Shown here: positions 1 to 6,143 of the stretch, one piece after another
How the letters are laid out: each line of letters begins with the position of its first letter
How positions within the stretch are numbered: position 1 is the first letter of the stretch
DNA from: Firmicutes bacterium UBA5301
GTDB lineage: Bacteria > Bacillota > UBA5301
Assembly: GCA_002408345.1 (NCBI GenBank)
Contig: DHRX01000016.1
Location: 1-6,143 of the forward strand
Direction of reading: 5' to 3'
Length of the DNA: 6,143 nt
Notes under the pieces: model-generated
What the model was told of the DNA's origin: nothing
The model's input: the letters and a program-made list of their open reading frames with translations, nothing else
Databases searched by the model: none
Translations under genes and position numbers: made by a program

Positions 1-507
1 ACCGTCACCAATGTAAATAACTCGGTAGCCTTCTTTTTGCTTAGTAGTGACAATTTTGTCCTTGCAAGTACCACATTTCCCACACTCGGCGTTTAAATAC
101 GGGTGCTCAAAAGAGAAACCGGTCTGGTCTACCTTAACCACATTGGAATAATAAGTTAGCTCTTCTAAGCCCATCCGCTGTAAATAATCTTCAATATAGA
201 TATGCAGTCCATCACTAACAATCTCCAAAGGTAACTCGCTGGTCTGACAGAACTGAACAAATTTGGGGAAATAGGGATCCGGCCGGACATTATCTCGAAT
301 AAACTGTAATATCTGTTCCGGATCTTTCTGGGAAAAATCCTGGTAAATAGCGGGTAAATACGCTCGTGATTTACCCCCTTTTTCTAGGATCCTATACTCT
401 ATCTCACGCCAGTTCTTTACAGCAAAGGCATCTAGTATCTGAACCTGGTTGTCATCAAGGGTCACGGTTCCATCAAAATCCGTAAATACCCAGTATTTCT
501 TACCCAC
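1..507 (-). CDS. MtnX-like HAD-superfamily phosphatase, 3' end cut by the window edge
   Basis: The frame is open to base 1 and gives 169 residues of N-terminal and central sequence; the C-terminus lies outside. HAD motif I is clear near the N-terminus (TDFDGTVT, nucleophile Asp10 and acid/base Asp12), motif II is VSDG (Ser98), and the last visible residues, YIGDG (165-169), begin the acidic motif IV. Between them is a Cys cluster, ECGKCGTCK (Cys142, 145, 148), followed by lysines that could supply motif III. This layout matches the MtnX-like group (COG4359); Bacillus MtnX removes the phosphate from a keto-enol intermediate of methionine salvage and has a comparable Cys-rich stretch. Bacillus MtnX is about 235 residues, so roughly a quarter is missing. 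The GTG start at 507 follows a purine-rich GGGGGAG; an in-frame ATG at 525 would add six residues but has no well-spaced ribosome site. It lies 21 bases after tatD and is probably co-transcribed. The HAD assignment is secure. The methionine-salvage role is only inferred, since other salvage genes are not visible, so no symbol is given. Confidence 0.85.
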   Translation of the reverse strand, partial: MGKKYWVFTDFDGTVTLDDNQVQILDAFAVKNWREIEYRILEKGGKSRAYLPAIYQDFSQKDPEQILQFIRDNVRPDPYFPKFVQFCQTSELPLEIVSDGLHIYIEDYLQRMGLEELTYYSNVVKVDQTGFSFEHPYLNAECGKCGTCKDKIVTTKQKEGYRVIYIGDG

Positions 508-511
508 TATT

Positions 512-519
512 CTCCCCCT
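512..519 (-). promoter_or_regulatory. Ribosome binding site deciding the HAD gene start
   Basis: The minus strand reads AGGGGGAG here, ending four bases before the GTG at 507. It favours GTG-507 over the in-frame ATG at 523-525, which lies upstream of this element and only three bases after the tatD stop codon. The spacing is rather short, so the ATG is not fully excluded. Confidence 0.55.
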
Positions 520-528
520 GTTCATCCC

Positions 529-1314
529 TTAGCAATTGTAAGCATACATATCAAAAAGTTTAGCCACATTCTGATTCAATTGGGTTCGTAGCTCTGTCGG
601 CGATTCAGTCCGAATAGTACTCAATTTATTAAAAACCTCTACTACATAAGCTGGTTCATTACGACGACCCCGATAAGGAACAGGGGCTAAATAAGGAGAA
701 TCGGTTTCTAAAAGAATCCGGTCCAAAGGTATAACCTTCGCCACCTCTACTGGTCGTTTAGCATTGTTAAAAGTTAAGGTCCCGCCAATACCAATATAGT
801 AACCTAAGTCTAGACAGCGCTCAGCCATTTCCACGCTACCGGAAAAACAGTGGAGTACACCTTTAACTGTACCAGCAAACTCCTCCAATATCGCCAATGT
901 GTCACTATGGGCTTCCCGGTTATGAATAATAACCGGAAGCCCACACTCACTGGCCAAAGCCATTTGGTCCTGAAAAACCTGGAGTTGTTCTTCCCGAGGG
1001 GAATAATTATAATAGTAATCTAACCCGATCTCGCCAATAGCCACAACTTTAACGTGGGCTGCCAATTCCAGAAGAGCCAAGCGGGTTTCCTCGCTATAGG
1101 TCTTAGCATCATGGGGATGAACACCTACTGCCGCAAAAATACCAGGGTAGCGTTCCGACTGAAAAACGGCCCGTCGAGAAGTGGATAAATCCGAACCGGG
1201 GATCAGAACCTGAGTTACTCCGGCAGCGGTAGCCCGGCTAAGAACTTCCGTCCAATCCTCTGTAAACTGTTCATCGTTAAGATGTGCGTGGGTATCGGCT
1301 AAAGGGGTTTTCAC
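529..1314 (-). CDS. tatD: TatD-family metal-dependent hydrolase (putative DNase)
   Basis: The 261-residue product has the usual length for the TatD/YcfH (Bacillus YabD) family, cytosolic TIM-barrel enzymes with a two-metal site and, in studied members, 3'-5' exonuclease or DNase activity. All expected metal ligands are present: the HxH of DTHAHL (His9, His11), Glu95 in GEIGLDY, His131 in VIIHNREA, His155 in LHCFSGS and Asp205 in LLETDSPYLAP. The Arg-rich stretch YRGRRNEP (214-221) after the Asp motif is also typical. Translation starts at GTG (1314-1312), which overlaps the metG stop codon as GTGA. The metal-binding HxH so close to the N-terminus agrees with this start. metG followed by a tatD homologue is a common arrangement in Firmicutes. 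No signal peptide is seen. Family membership is certain; the natural substrate in this organism cannot be read from the sequence. Confidence 0.96.
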   Translation of the reverse strand: MKTPLADTHAHLNDEQFTEDWTEVLSRATAAGVTQVLIPGSDLSTSRRAVFQSERYPGIFAAVGVHPHDAKTYSEETRLALLELAAHVKVVAIGEIGLDYYYNYSPREEQLQVFQDQMALASECGLPVIIHNREAHSDTLAILEEFAGTVKGVLHCFSGSVEMAERCLDLGYYIGIGGTLTFNNAKRPVEVAKVIPLDRILLETDSPYLAPVPYRGRRNEPAYVVEVFNKLSTIRTESPTELRTQLNQNVAKLFDMYAYNC

Positions 1315-3206
1315 TTGACTTTGCCTCCCAGCGGCACCGTCCGCTCTGGGGTTACCAACGCCAACTGACCATCGCCAGAAGCGGCCAAGAGCATCCCTTG
1401 GGAAAGCTCGCCCCTTAATTTAGCCGGCTTGAGGTTAGCTACAATAATAATTTCTTTCCCTACTAATTGATCAGGGCTATAGTGTTCAGCAATCCCAGCT
1501 ACGATCTGGCGCTGCTCCGGTCCCACCTGAACCTGCAGTTTTAGTAAACGGTCTGCGTTCGGGTGGGGCTCAGCCTTGATTATTTGGGCTACCCGCAAGT
1601 CAATCTTGGCAAAATCGTCGATAGTTATCTCTTCTTTTAGATCTGTTAGTTCCATTGCTTCTCCATCCGCCTCATCTTCAGTAATTTCAATCCGGGGAAA
1701 AAGCGGTTCGCCCTTTTGTACTTTGCTACCGCTAGGATAACCCCCCCAAACTAAATCGGCAAATTGGCACTCTGCCACTAAGCCGGTCAAGCCTAACCGT
1801 GACCAGATCTCCTGAGCGGTACCTGGCATTATCGGTGCTATTAAAACCGCTACATAGCGGAGGACTTCAAAAAGAGAGTAAATAACGGTAGCTAGCCGTT
1901 CCGGGTCATTCTTGGCTAATACCCAAGGGGTCGTTTCATCAATATACTTGTTCCCAGCGCCGATAAGCCGCCAAACCTCAGCGATACCCTTATTTAGCTT
2001 TAACTCATCGATACTCTCTTGGTAAACAGATACCACCTCTGCCGCCAACTGCTCCAGGTCTAAGTCCACTTGCTGCCTAGCACCGGGTTTAGGTACTACT
2101 AAGTGGTAATACTTATCCAACATAGCTGTCGAGCGGTGGAGTAAATTACCTAAGTCGTTGGCTAAATCAGCGTTAGTCCGTTTAATCAGAGCCTCCCGGG
2201 AGAAATTACCGTCATGGCCAAAAGAGATCTCCCGTAATAAGAAGTAGCGCAGAGCATCGGCACCAAACTCTTCTATCAATAGCAGCGGATCTACTACATT
2301 CCCTTTAGACTTAGACATCTTATCCCCGTCCATTACTAACCAACCGTGGCCAAAGATGGTTTTTGGTAGAGGTAAGTCCAAAGCCATCAGCATTATCGGC
2401 CAGATAATAGTATGAAAACGCACAATCTCTTTACCCACAATATGTAGATCTGCCGGCCAGTACCGGTTAAACTCCTCTGTATCCTGGAGATATCCTGCCG
2501 CCGTCAAGTAGTTGGAGAGGGCATCAAACCATACATAAATAACATGCTCAGCATTGATCGGTACAGGAATACCCCAATCAAAAGAGGTCCGGGAAATACA
2601 GAGATCTTCCAAACCACTTTTAATAAAAGCAACCATCTCATTTTTCCGAGATTCTGGCTGAATAAACTCCGGGTGTTCCTCTATATGTTGGAGCAAACGA
2701 TCGGCATACTTGGAAAGTCGGAAGAAGTAGGATTCTTCTTTAGTTAACTCTACCGGTCGTCCACAATCCGGACAATTACCATCAACTAACTGCCGCTCTA
2801 ACCAAAAGGCTTCACACGGGTTACAGTACCAACCTTCATATTTAGATTTATAAATATCGCCATTCTCCCAAATTTTCGTAAAGATGGCTTGAACCACCTT
2901 AATATGCCGCTCTTCGGTAGTTCGAATAAAGTCATCATAAGAGATATTCAACTTCTGCCATAAATCTTGGAAGCTTTCGACAATCGGCGTAACATACTCT
3001 AATGGGTTAGACCCCTTTTCCAAAGCCTTCCGCTCAATTTTTTGCCCGTGTTCATCAGAACCAGTTACAAATAAGACCTGGTAACCGCTCATTTTGCGAT
3101 AACGGGCGATCATATCAGCAATAGTAGTCGTGTAAGCATGACCAATATGTAACTTATCACTAGGATAATATATTGGTGTAGTTAAATAATAGGTTTTCTC
3201 GGGCAT
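1311..3206 (-). CDS. metG: Methionyl-tRNA synthetase with fused C-terminal tRNA-binding domain
   Basis: This cytosolic class I synthetase charges tRNA-Met with methionine and serves both initiation and elongation. The 631-residue product shows the HIGH signature as LHIGHAY (His20-His23), KMSKS at 296-300, and one zinc knuckle with four cysteines (CxxC at 128/131 and CxxC at 145/148) in the connective domain. Conserved FDALSNYLTA (227-236) and FGHGWL (285-290) lie in the catalytic core. A helical anticodon-binding domain follows (about 345-480), then an acidic linker (about 508-530), then an EMAPII/Trbp111-type OB-fold domain (about 530-631), starting IDDFAKIDLRVA. That fused form is usual in Firmicutes. 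I place the start at ATG 3206, eight bases after GAGGAGG and just ahead of the conserved TYYLTTPIYYPS. The frame stays open 16 codons further up to 3254, but that stretch overlaps the preceding gene and is not conserved-looking. The ATG is 13 bases after the membrane-protein stop. Confidence 0.98.
   Translation of the reverse strand: MPEKTYYLTTPIYYPSDKLHIGHAYTTTIADMIARYRKMSGYQVLFVTGSDEHGQKIERKALEKGSNPLEYVTPIVESFQDLWQKLNISYDDFIRTTEERHIKVVQAIFTKIWENGDIYKSKYEGWYCNPCEAFWLERQLVDGNCPDCGRPVELTKEESYFFRLSKYADRLLQHIEEHPEFIQPESRKNEMVAFIKSGLEDLCISRTSFDWGIPVPINAEHVIYVWFDALSNYLTAAGYLQDTEEFNRYWPADLHIVGKEIVRFHTIIWPIMLMALDLPLPKTIFGHGWLVMDGDKMSKSKGNVVDPLLLIEEFGADALRYFLLREISFGHDGNFSREALIKRTNADLANDLGNLLHRSTAMLDKYYHLVVPKPGARQQVDLDLEQLAAEVVSVYQESIDELKLNKGIAEVWRLIGAGNKYIDETTPWVLAKNDPERLATVIYSLFEVLRYVAVLIAPIMPGTAQEIWSRLGLTGLVAECQFADLVWGGYPSGSKVQKGEPLFPRIEITEDEADGEAMELTDLKEEITIDDFAKIDLRVAQIIKAEPHPNADRLLKLQVQVGPEQRQIVAGIAEHYSPDQLVGKEIIIVANLKPAKLRGELSQGMLLAASGDGQLALVTPERTVPLGGKVK
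1324..1329 (-). promoter_or_regulatory. tatD ribosome binding site inside the metG 3' end
   Basis: The minus strand reads GGGAGG nine bases before the tatD GTG. It lies within the last codons of metG. Together with the four-base stop/start overlap it suggests that ribosomes finishing metG begin tatD, which keeps the two products in proportion. Confidence 0.6.
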
Positions 3207-3214
3207 AAGTTGAA

Positions 3215-3221
3215 CCTCCTC
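3215..3221 (-). promoter_or_regulatory. Strong metG ribosome binding site overlapping the upstream stop codon
   Basis: The minus strand reads GAGGAGG, a near-perfect match to the 16S rRNA tail, eight bases before the ATG at 3206. Its first two bases are also the last two of the TGA that ends the membrane-protein gene. It decides the metG start in favour of ATG-3206 and permits coupling to upstream translation. Confidence 0.85.
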
Positions 3222-3723
3222 ATTCCGCAACATCATTCCGAGTATACCACGCATAAAAGCTAGCTGTAACTAAAGTTAAGATAAAAAAGCCTGAAAATTT
3301 AACGGCATAGTTACCAATGCCCAAAGAGAACAAACCGTACATTATATTAGCCCAGTAGTCGTATAGTGTGGCTAGCAGAGCTAAACCAAAATAGCTAGCA
3401 ATTTTCTGGCTGCTTGTTCCCCGAGGGGCCAAATACCACTGTACTAGGGCGCTACAACCCCCAAAAAAGACGGCCATAGCCATAAAGATATCCAGGGGCA
3501 TTCCCCCTAACGCCATCGACTCTACCTGATAAGTCCAGAGCCCCGTAACCGCTGCTCCCAATTCTCCTGCTACCCTTAGTAGAAAGTAAACCAGCGTTGC
3601 TAGCCAAACCCCGTTTTTCTCACGAGCAGAACACTTAGCCTGGTTTAAGATTAAGTAGACCACCAGCAAACTAACAAAGAGGGTTCGGAATCGGAAACCA
3701 TTAAAACCAGAAAGCCATTGCAT
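3220..3723 (-). CDS. Small multi-pass integral membrane protein of unknown function
   Basis: I do not recognise this 167-residue protein. It is strongly hydrophobic, with about five likely membrane segments: near 13-28, 39-62, 77-98, 108-134 and 139-160. There is no cleavable signal peptide. Segment 2 holds a charged pair (Arg50, Glu54) within otherwise hydrophobic sequence, followed by GLWTYQVES (61-69) and GGMPLD (73-78); segment 4 contains YDYW (121-124). Polar residues buried like this, with aromatic motifs near segment ends, suggest a conserved site rather than a plain anchor. The W-x-Y then G-x-P-[LI]-[DE] pattern loosely recalls small lycopene-cyclase-like membrane proteins, but that is too weak for a name. 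The ATG at 3723 is four bases after the aminotransferase stop, with GGCGGAG ten bases upstream inside that gene. The stop overlaps the metG ribosome site. The tight spacing and good reading frame argue for a real gene. Confidence 0.8.
   Translation of the reverse strand: MQWLSGFNGFRFRTLFVSLLVVYLILNQAKCSAREKNGVWLATLVYFLLRVAGELGAAVTGLWTYQVESMALGGMPLDIFMAMAVFFGGCSALVQWYLAPRGTSSQKIASYFGLALLATLYDYWANIMYGLFSLGIGNYAVKFSGFFILTLVTASFYAWYTRNDVAE
3241..3269 (-). promoter_or_regulatory. Candidate internal promoter for metG-tatD-HAD
   Basis: The minus strand carries an extended -10 element, TGGTATACT (3249-3241), with TATACT matching the sigma-A consensus at five of six positions and preceded by the TGn extension. 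The hexamer 17 bases upstream, TTACAG (3269-3264), is a poor -35, but extended -10 promoters often tolerate this. Transcription would start near 3234, giving a leader of roughly 28 bases that still includes the whole metG ribosome binding site. The element sits inside the 3' end of the membrane-protein gene, so codon constraint could produce it by chance. Confidence 0.3.
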
Positions 3724-3727
3724 CTAA

Positions 3728-5029
3728 CTAGCGCTCCGCCTTAGTTAAAGCCGCATCTAAACAGGTAATTACTGTATCAATATCATCACGGGTAATAATT
3801 AGCGGCGGCTGAAAAGCCAATACATTTCGCTCAATACCGTTTTTACCGATAATAACCCCGTGTTCTCTTAGATATTCCAAAACTACGTCGGTTTCTTCTA
3901 TGGCCGGTACTTTCGCTGGATCATTCTTATCCTTAACTAACTCAGCGCCTAACATTAAACCTAGTCCTCGTACATCGCCGATTAATCTATGTTTATCAGC
4001 CAAGGCTACTAATTGTTCTTTAAAATAAGCGCCTAGTCCTGCGGCCCGTTCGGCTAAGTTCTCGGTTGCAATATAATCTAATACCGCTAAACCAGCTGTA
4101 GCTGAGACAGGGTTACCACCTAAAGTAGATGCCCCAGGCCGAGTATAGCTTTTAGCGATAGCGTCAGTAGTAATAAAGGCGCCGATCGGTGCACCATTAC
4201 CTAAAGCTTTGGCCACCGTTAGGATATCTGGTACCACATCCCAATTCTCGATAGCAAACATTTTTCCGGTTCGAGCGAACCCGGTCTGGACCTCATCAAT
4301 AATCAGTAAAATTCCATATTGATCTAGAATTTCCTTGACCCGCTGAAAGTAACCGGGTGGTGGTGTAATCATCCCACCGTTACCTTGGATCGGTTCGGCA
4401 AACATAGCCGCTACCCCCAAAGAAGTTTGGGTTCGAATCGCAGTTTCAATAGCATTAGCACAGTGGAGATCACATTCTGGATAGCTGGCACCGTATGGAC
4501 ACCGATAACAATAAGCGTTAGGTACAAAGTTAATTCCACCTGCCGGGGTCGGCTCTGTCCGCCACATCGATAAACCGGTAAGGCTCATCGTCAGCATTGT
4601 TCGCCCGTGTAACGCATTGTGTAAGGCTAAAAACTCGTATCTTTTTGTGTGCAGTTTGGCTAGGAGCGCTGCCCCATCATTGGCCTCGCTACCGCTGGCA
4701 CAGAAAAAAGTCCGTTTTAGTTCTCCTGGTGTTACTTGAGCTAACTGTTCAGCCAAATCCACAATAGGTTGGGTTAAATAAATTGTACTGGTATGTTGTA
4801 AAGTCTGTACTTGTTCGGCCACTGGACCGCTGATAGCTGGGTTACAGTGCCCACAGTTAACTACTGAAACCCCGGAAAAAAAATCTAAGTATTGCCGTCC
4901 CTCACTATCATACAAATACTGCATCTCTCCCCGAACTATCTGCATCGGTTTCTGATAAAAGTGATAGACACAAGGGATTAGGTACTCCTGCTTTTTACGC
5001 AATACCTCTTCTGGACCGATATAACTCAT
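3728..5029 (-). CDS. Class III PLP-dependent aminotransferase, AGXT2-like
   Basis: This fold type I enzyme moves an amino group between an amino acid (often an omega-amino acid) and a keto acid using pyridoxal phosphate. At 433 residues it is full length for the family. It shows ASGSEAND (111-118) for cofactor phosphate binding, LLIIDEVQTGFARTG (241-255) with Asp245 that contacts the pyridine nitrogen, the Schiff-base lysine in TVAKALGNG (Lys274), and TLGGNPVSA (302-310). The N-terminal pattern PCVYHFYQKP...GRQYLDFFSGV and the Cys-rich insert CYRCPYG...YPECDLHC (Cys174, 177, 186, 190) resemble the alanine-glyoxylate (AGXT2-like) aminotransferases. Related 4-aminobutyrate and ornithine enzymes share the core, so the substrate pair is open. 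The ATG at 5029 has an ideal AAGGAGG seven bases upstream. It follows the U32 gene by 23 bases and precedes the membrane protein by 4; nothing in these neighbours fixes the pathway. Confidence 0.93.
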   Translation of the reverse strand: MSYIGPEEVLRKKQEYLIPCVYHFYQKPMQIVRGEMQYLYDSEGRQYLDFFSGVSVVNCGHCNPAISGPVAEQVQTLQHTSTIYLTQPIVDLAEQLAQVTPGELKRTFFCASGSEANDGAALLAKLHTKRYEFLALHNALHGRTMLTMSLTGLSMWRTEPTPAGGINFVPNAYCYRCPYGASYPECDLHCANAIETAIRTQTSLGVAAMFAEPIQGNGGMITPPPGYFQRVKEILDQYGILLIIDEVQTGFARTGKMFAIENWDVVPDILTVAKALGNGAPIGAFITTDAIAKSYTRPGASTLGGNPVSATAGLAVLDYIATENLAERAAGLGAYFKEQLVALADKHRLIGDVRGLGLMLGAELVKDKNDPAKVPAIEETDVVLEYLREHGVIIGKNGIERNVLAFQPPLIITRDDIDTVITCLDAALTKAER

Positions 5030-5052
5030 CTTGAATCCTCCTTCAGAATATT

Positions 5053-6143
5053 TTACCGCAAGCCGGTAATTCCGCGGGGGTAAGCCCCTAAACCCAACGG
5101 ACGTTTAGACTTTTGGCTAAAATCTCTGGCGAGTTCAGATACACGCTGGTTATCTCCAGCATAAATTGCGTCTAACGCCCTCCGATAGCCTTGAACAACC
5201 TCAGCTACCTGCTGAGCATTTAAGAACTGCATTTCCAACCGCAAACCGGCCAAACCGACCCGACAAAAAGAGTCTAGGAAGGGCAAGAGACAGAGCTCAT
5301 TAGCTAAAAGTAAGTGGTTTCGACAGTATTGATCGATAATTATTTCCCGGCGCTGTCCTCTAATATCCTTTAATGCATACCGTCTATTACGGCAAGCGGC
5401 TGAACAAATGTCCTGTTGGGTACAGCCTTCTAAAAGCGCAGCAGGTAAACAATGCTCCATAACCATGGCCGTCAGTGACCCGTGAACAATCGCTTCTACC
5501 GGCAGGCTTGCCGTTTCTACTACCTCTTTAACCTGACTAAAGGAGCTCTCAACATGAGCTGTAACCTGAACTAAGCCCTCCTGCCGTAAGAGTTCAATAG
5601 CTTTAGTGTTAAAAGCGTTGAGGCTGTAGTCCCCATATAGAGGTAGAGTACTCTCTGCTTTAGCTAGTTCTAAAGCACCTAAATTACTGACTAGCAGCCC
5701 CGCCGGTTTGGTGGTCAAACCTTCTAGCCACCGGAACAGTAACCGGTATTCAGCTAGCTCCCGGGCCATCATAATCCGTGGGGTCGCTAGAAGACCTGGC
5801 TTCTGAGCCTGATTCAAAAATTCTAGAGCCTTAAGGATATTGGCTCTCGACCAATCAAACTGGTGATCTACCGGAACCTCGCCGCCAAAATAAATCCGGT
5901 CTGCACCTGCAACAACGGCAGCCTCTAAAGACTCTAGGTCCCCAACCCTTACTGTAAGTAACGGTTTCGGCTGTAATACACTACCTTCTACCTGGGAAGC
6001 AAAGGGGTTCTTACTCATTAACCGGTCATCTAAAGTTAATTCCCGCACACCGGTACTAAAAAACTGGGGTTCCCGCTCCCCGGTGTAACCGATCCCTTGA
6101 GGACCTGGATGTTTTAGCGCATAACAAGTGGTATAATCCCGAA
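5053..6143 (-). CDS. Peptidase U32-family protein, C-terminal part (5' end beyond the window)
   Basis: The frame ends at TAA (5055-5053) and stays open to the right edge, giving at least 362 residues. Counting from the GTG codon at 6048, a U32 domain runs from about 30 to 310: TVRVGDLESLEAAVVAGADR with IYFGGE (32-57), then the signature IVHGSLTAMVMEHC (187-200), then cysteines at 200, 209, 215, 219 and 242, the last in DQYCRNHLLL. In studied U32 proteins (RlhA and TrhP, which support hydroxylation of rRNA and tRNA bases) such cysteines bind an iron-sulfur cluster; despite the name, protease activity is doubtful for many members. The VGDLESLEAA opening after a linker resembles the second U32 domain of long, two-domain Firmicute proteins, so the rest may lie outside. 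Neither GTG-6048 nor ATG-6018 has a ribosome binding site, which also supports an upstream start. The sequence before 6048 does not match a domain I know, so the true N-terminus is unresolved. Confidence 0.85.
   Translation of the reverse strand, partial: RDYTTCYALKHPGPQGIGYTGEREPQFFSTGVRELTLDDRLMSKNPFASQVEGSVLQPKPLLTVRVGDLESLEAAVVAGADRIYFGGEVPVDHQFDWSRANILKALEFLNQAQKPGLLATPRIMMARELAEYRLLFRWLEGLTTKPAGLLVSNLGALELAKAESTLPLYGDYSLNAFNTKAIELLRQEGLVQVTAHVESSFSQVKEVVETASLPVEAIVHGSLTAMVMEHCLPAALLEGCTQQDICSAACRNRRYALKDIRGQRREIIIDQYCRNHLLLANELCLLPFLDSFCRVGLAGLRLEMQFLNAQQVAEVVQGYRRALDAIYAGDNQRVSELARDFSQKSKRPLGLGAYPRGITGLR
6047..6086. repeat. Inverted repeat with 7-base arms
   Basis: ACACCGG at 6047-6053 is the exact reverse complement of CCGGTGT at 6080-6086, with 26 bases between. 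It encloses the T tract and overlaps the smaller GGGG/CCCC hairpin by two bases, so the two structures would compete. ACCGG/CCGGT is common across this window, which lowers its significance. Confidence 0.35.
6058..6081 (-). other. Terminator-like GC hairpin with T6 tract, inside the U32 reading frame
   Basis: On the minus strand GGGG (6081-6078) can pair with CCCC (6069-6066) around an eight-base loop, followed by AG and then six T (6063-6058). This is the shape of a weak intrinsic terminator. It sits inside an open frame, so it may only be chance. If the U32 gene in fact starts at 6048 or 6018, it could instead end or attenuate an upstream transcript. Confidence 0.2.

Noticed and set aside
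508..528. Terminator between tatD and the HAD gene
   Set aside because: The 21-base gap contains only the ribosome binding site and a possible alternative start, with no hairpin or T tract.
2544..2747. Plus-strand 67-codon open frame
   Set aside because: It lies opposite the metG catalytic region, has no recognisable motif, and is explained as a shadow of metG codons.
3207..3254. Sixteen-codon N-terminal extension of metG up to a start codon at 3254
   Set aside because: It overlaps the membrane-protein gene, carries no family-like residues, and ATG-3206 has a near-perfect ribosome site and fits the usual MetRS N-terminus.
3259..3604. Four GCTAGC palindromes within the membrane-protein gene (3259, 3371, 3394, 3599)
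   Set aside because: The sites are irregularly spaced and fall in Leu-Ala or Ala-Ser codons of a Leu/Ala-rich protein; two more occur in other genes of the window. Codon choice is the simpler explanation.
4385..4573. Plus-strand 62-codon open frame
   Set aside because: It lies opposite the conserved Cys-rich part of the aminotransferase and has no family features.
5030..5100. Possible promoter (TAAAAT) or terminator at the U32-aminotransferase junction
   Set aside because: No acceptable -35 at 16-18 bases from TAAAAT and no stem followed by a T tract; the 23-base gap holds only the aminotransferase ribosome binding site.
1..6143. Mobile element, phage, CRISPR or defence system
   Set aside because: No transposase, integrase, terminal repeats, direct-repeat array or defence-type domain is seen in any frame; all genes are on one strand with similar codon use.

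Overview
The window is one compact block of minus-strand genes, read from high to low coordinates, with no gap longer than about 25 bases. No RNA gene, insertion sequence, CRISPR array or other mobile feature is visible. Strong GGAGG-type ribosome binding sites, GTG starts, the metG-tatD gene order and a methionyl-tRNA synthetase with a fused C-terminal tRNA-binding domain all suggest a Gram-positive Firmicute, probably a clostridial-type anaerobe of moderate GC. That placement is an inference.

In order of transcription: (1) 6143-5053, the C-terminal part of a peptidase U32-family protein, cut by the right edge; (2) 5029-3728, a class III PLP-dependent aminotransferase of the AGXT2-like type; (3) 3723-3220, a small multi-pass membrane protein I cannot assign; (4) 3206-1311, methionyl-tRNA synthetase (metG); (5) 1314-529, a TatD-family metal-dependent hydrolase; (6) 507-1, an MtnX-like HAD phosphatase, cut by the left edge.

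Spacings are 23, 4, 13, -4 and 21 bases, so the six genes probably form one transcription unit. No convincing terminator separates them. A good extended -10 element (TGGTATACT) at the 3' end of the membrane-protein gene may give metG-tatD-HAD its own promoter. Ribosome binding sites placed inside the preceding gene or on its stop codon suggest translational coupling at metG and tatD.

Functionally this is mostly housekeeping: metG-tatD is a familiar pairing in Firmicutes. The parts worth a second look are the unassigned membrane protein, the U32 protein's unusual upstream segment and undecided start (which contains a terminator-like hairpin), and the MtnX-like phosphatase next to metG. I see no evidence for a wholly new multi-gene system.
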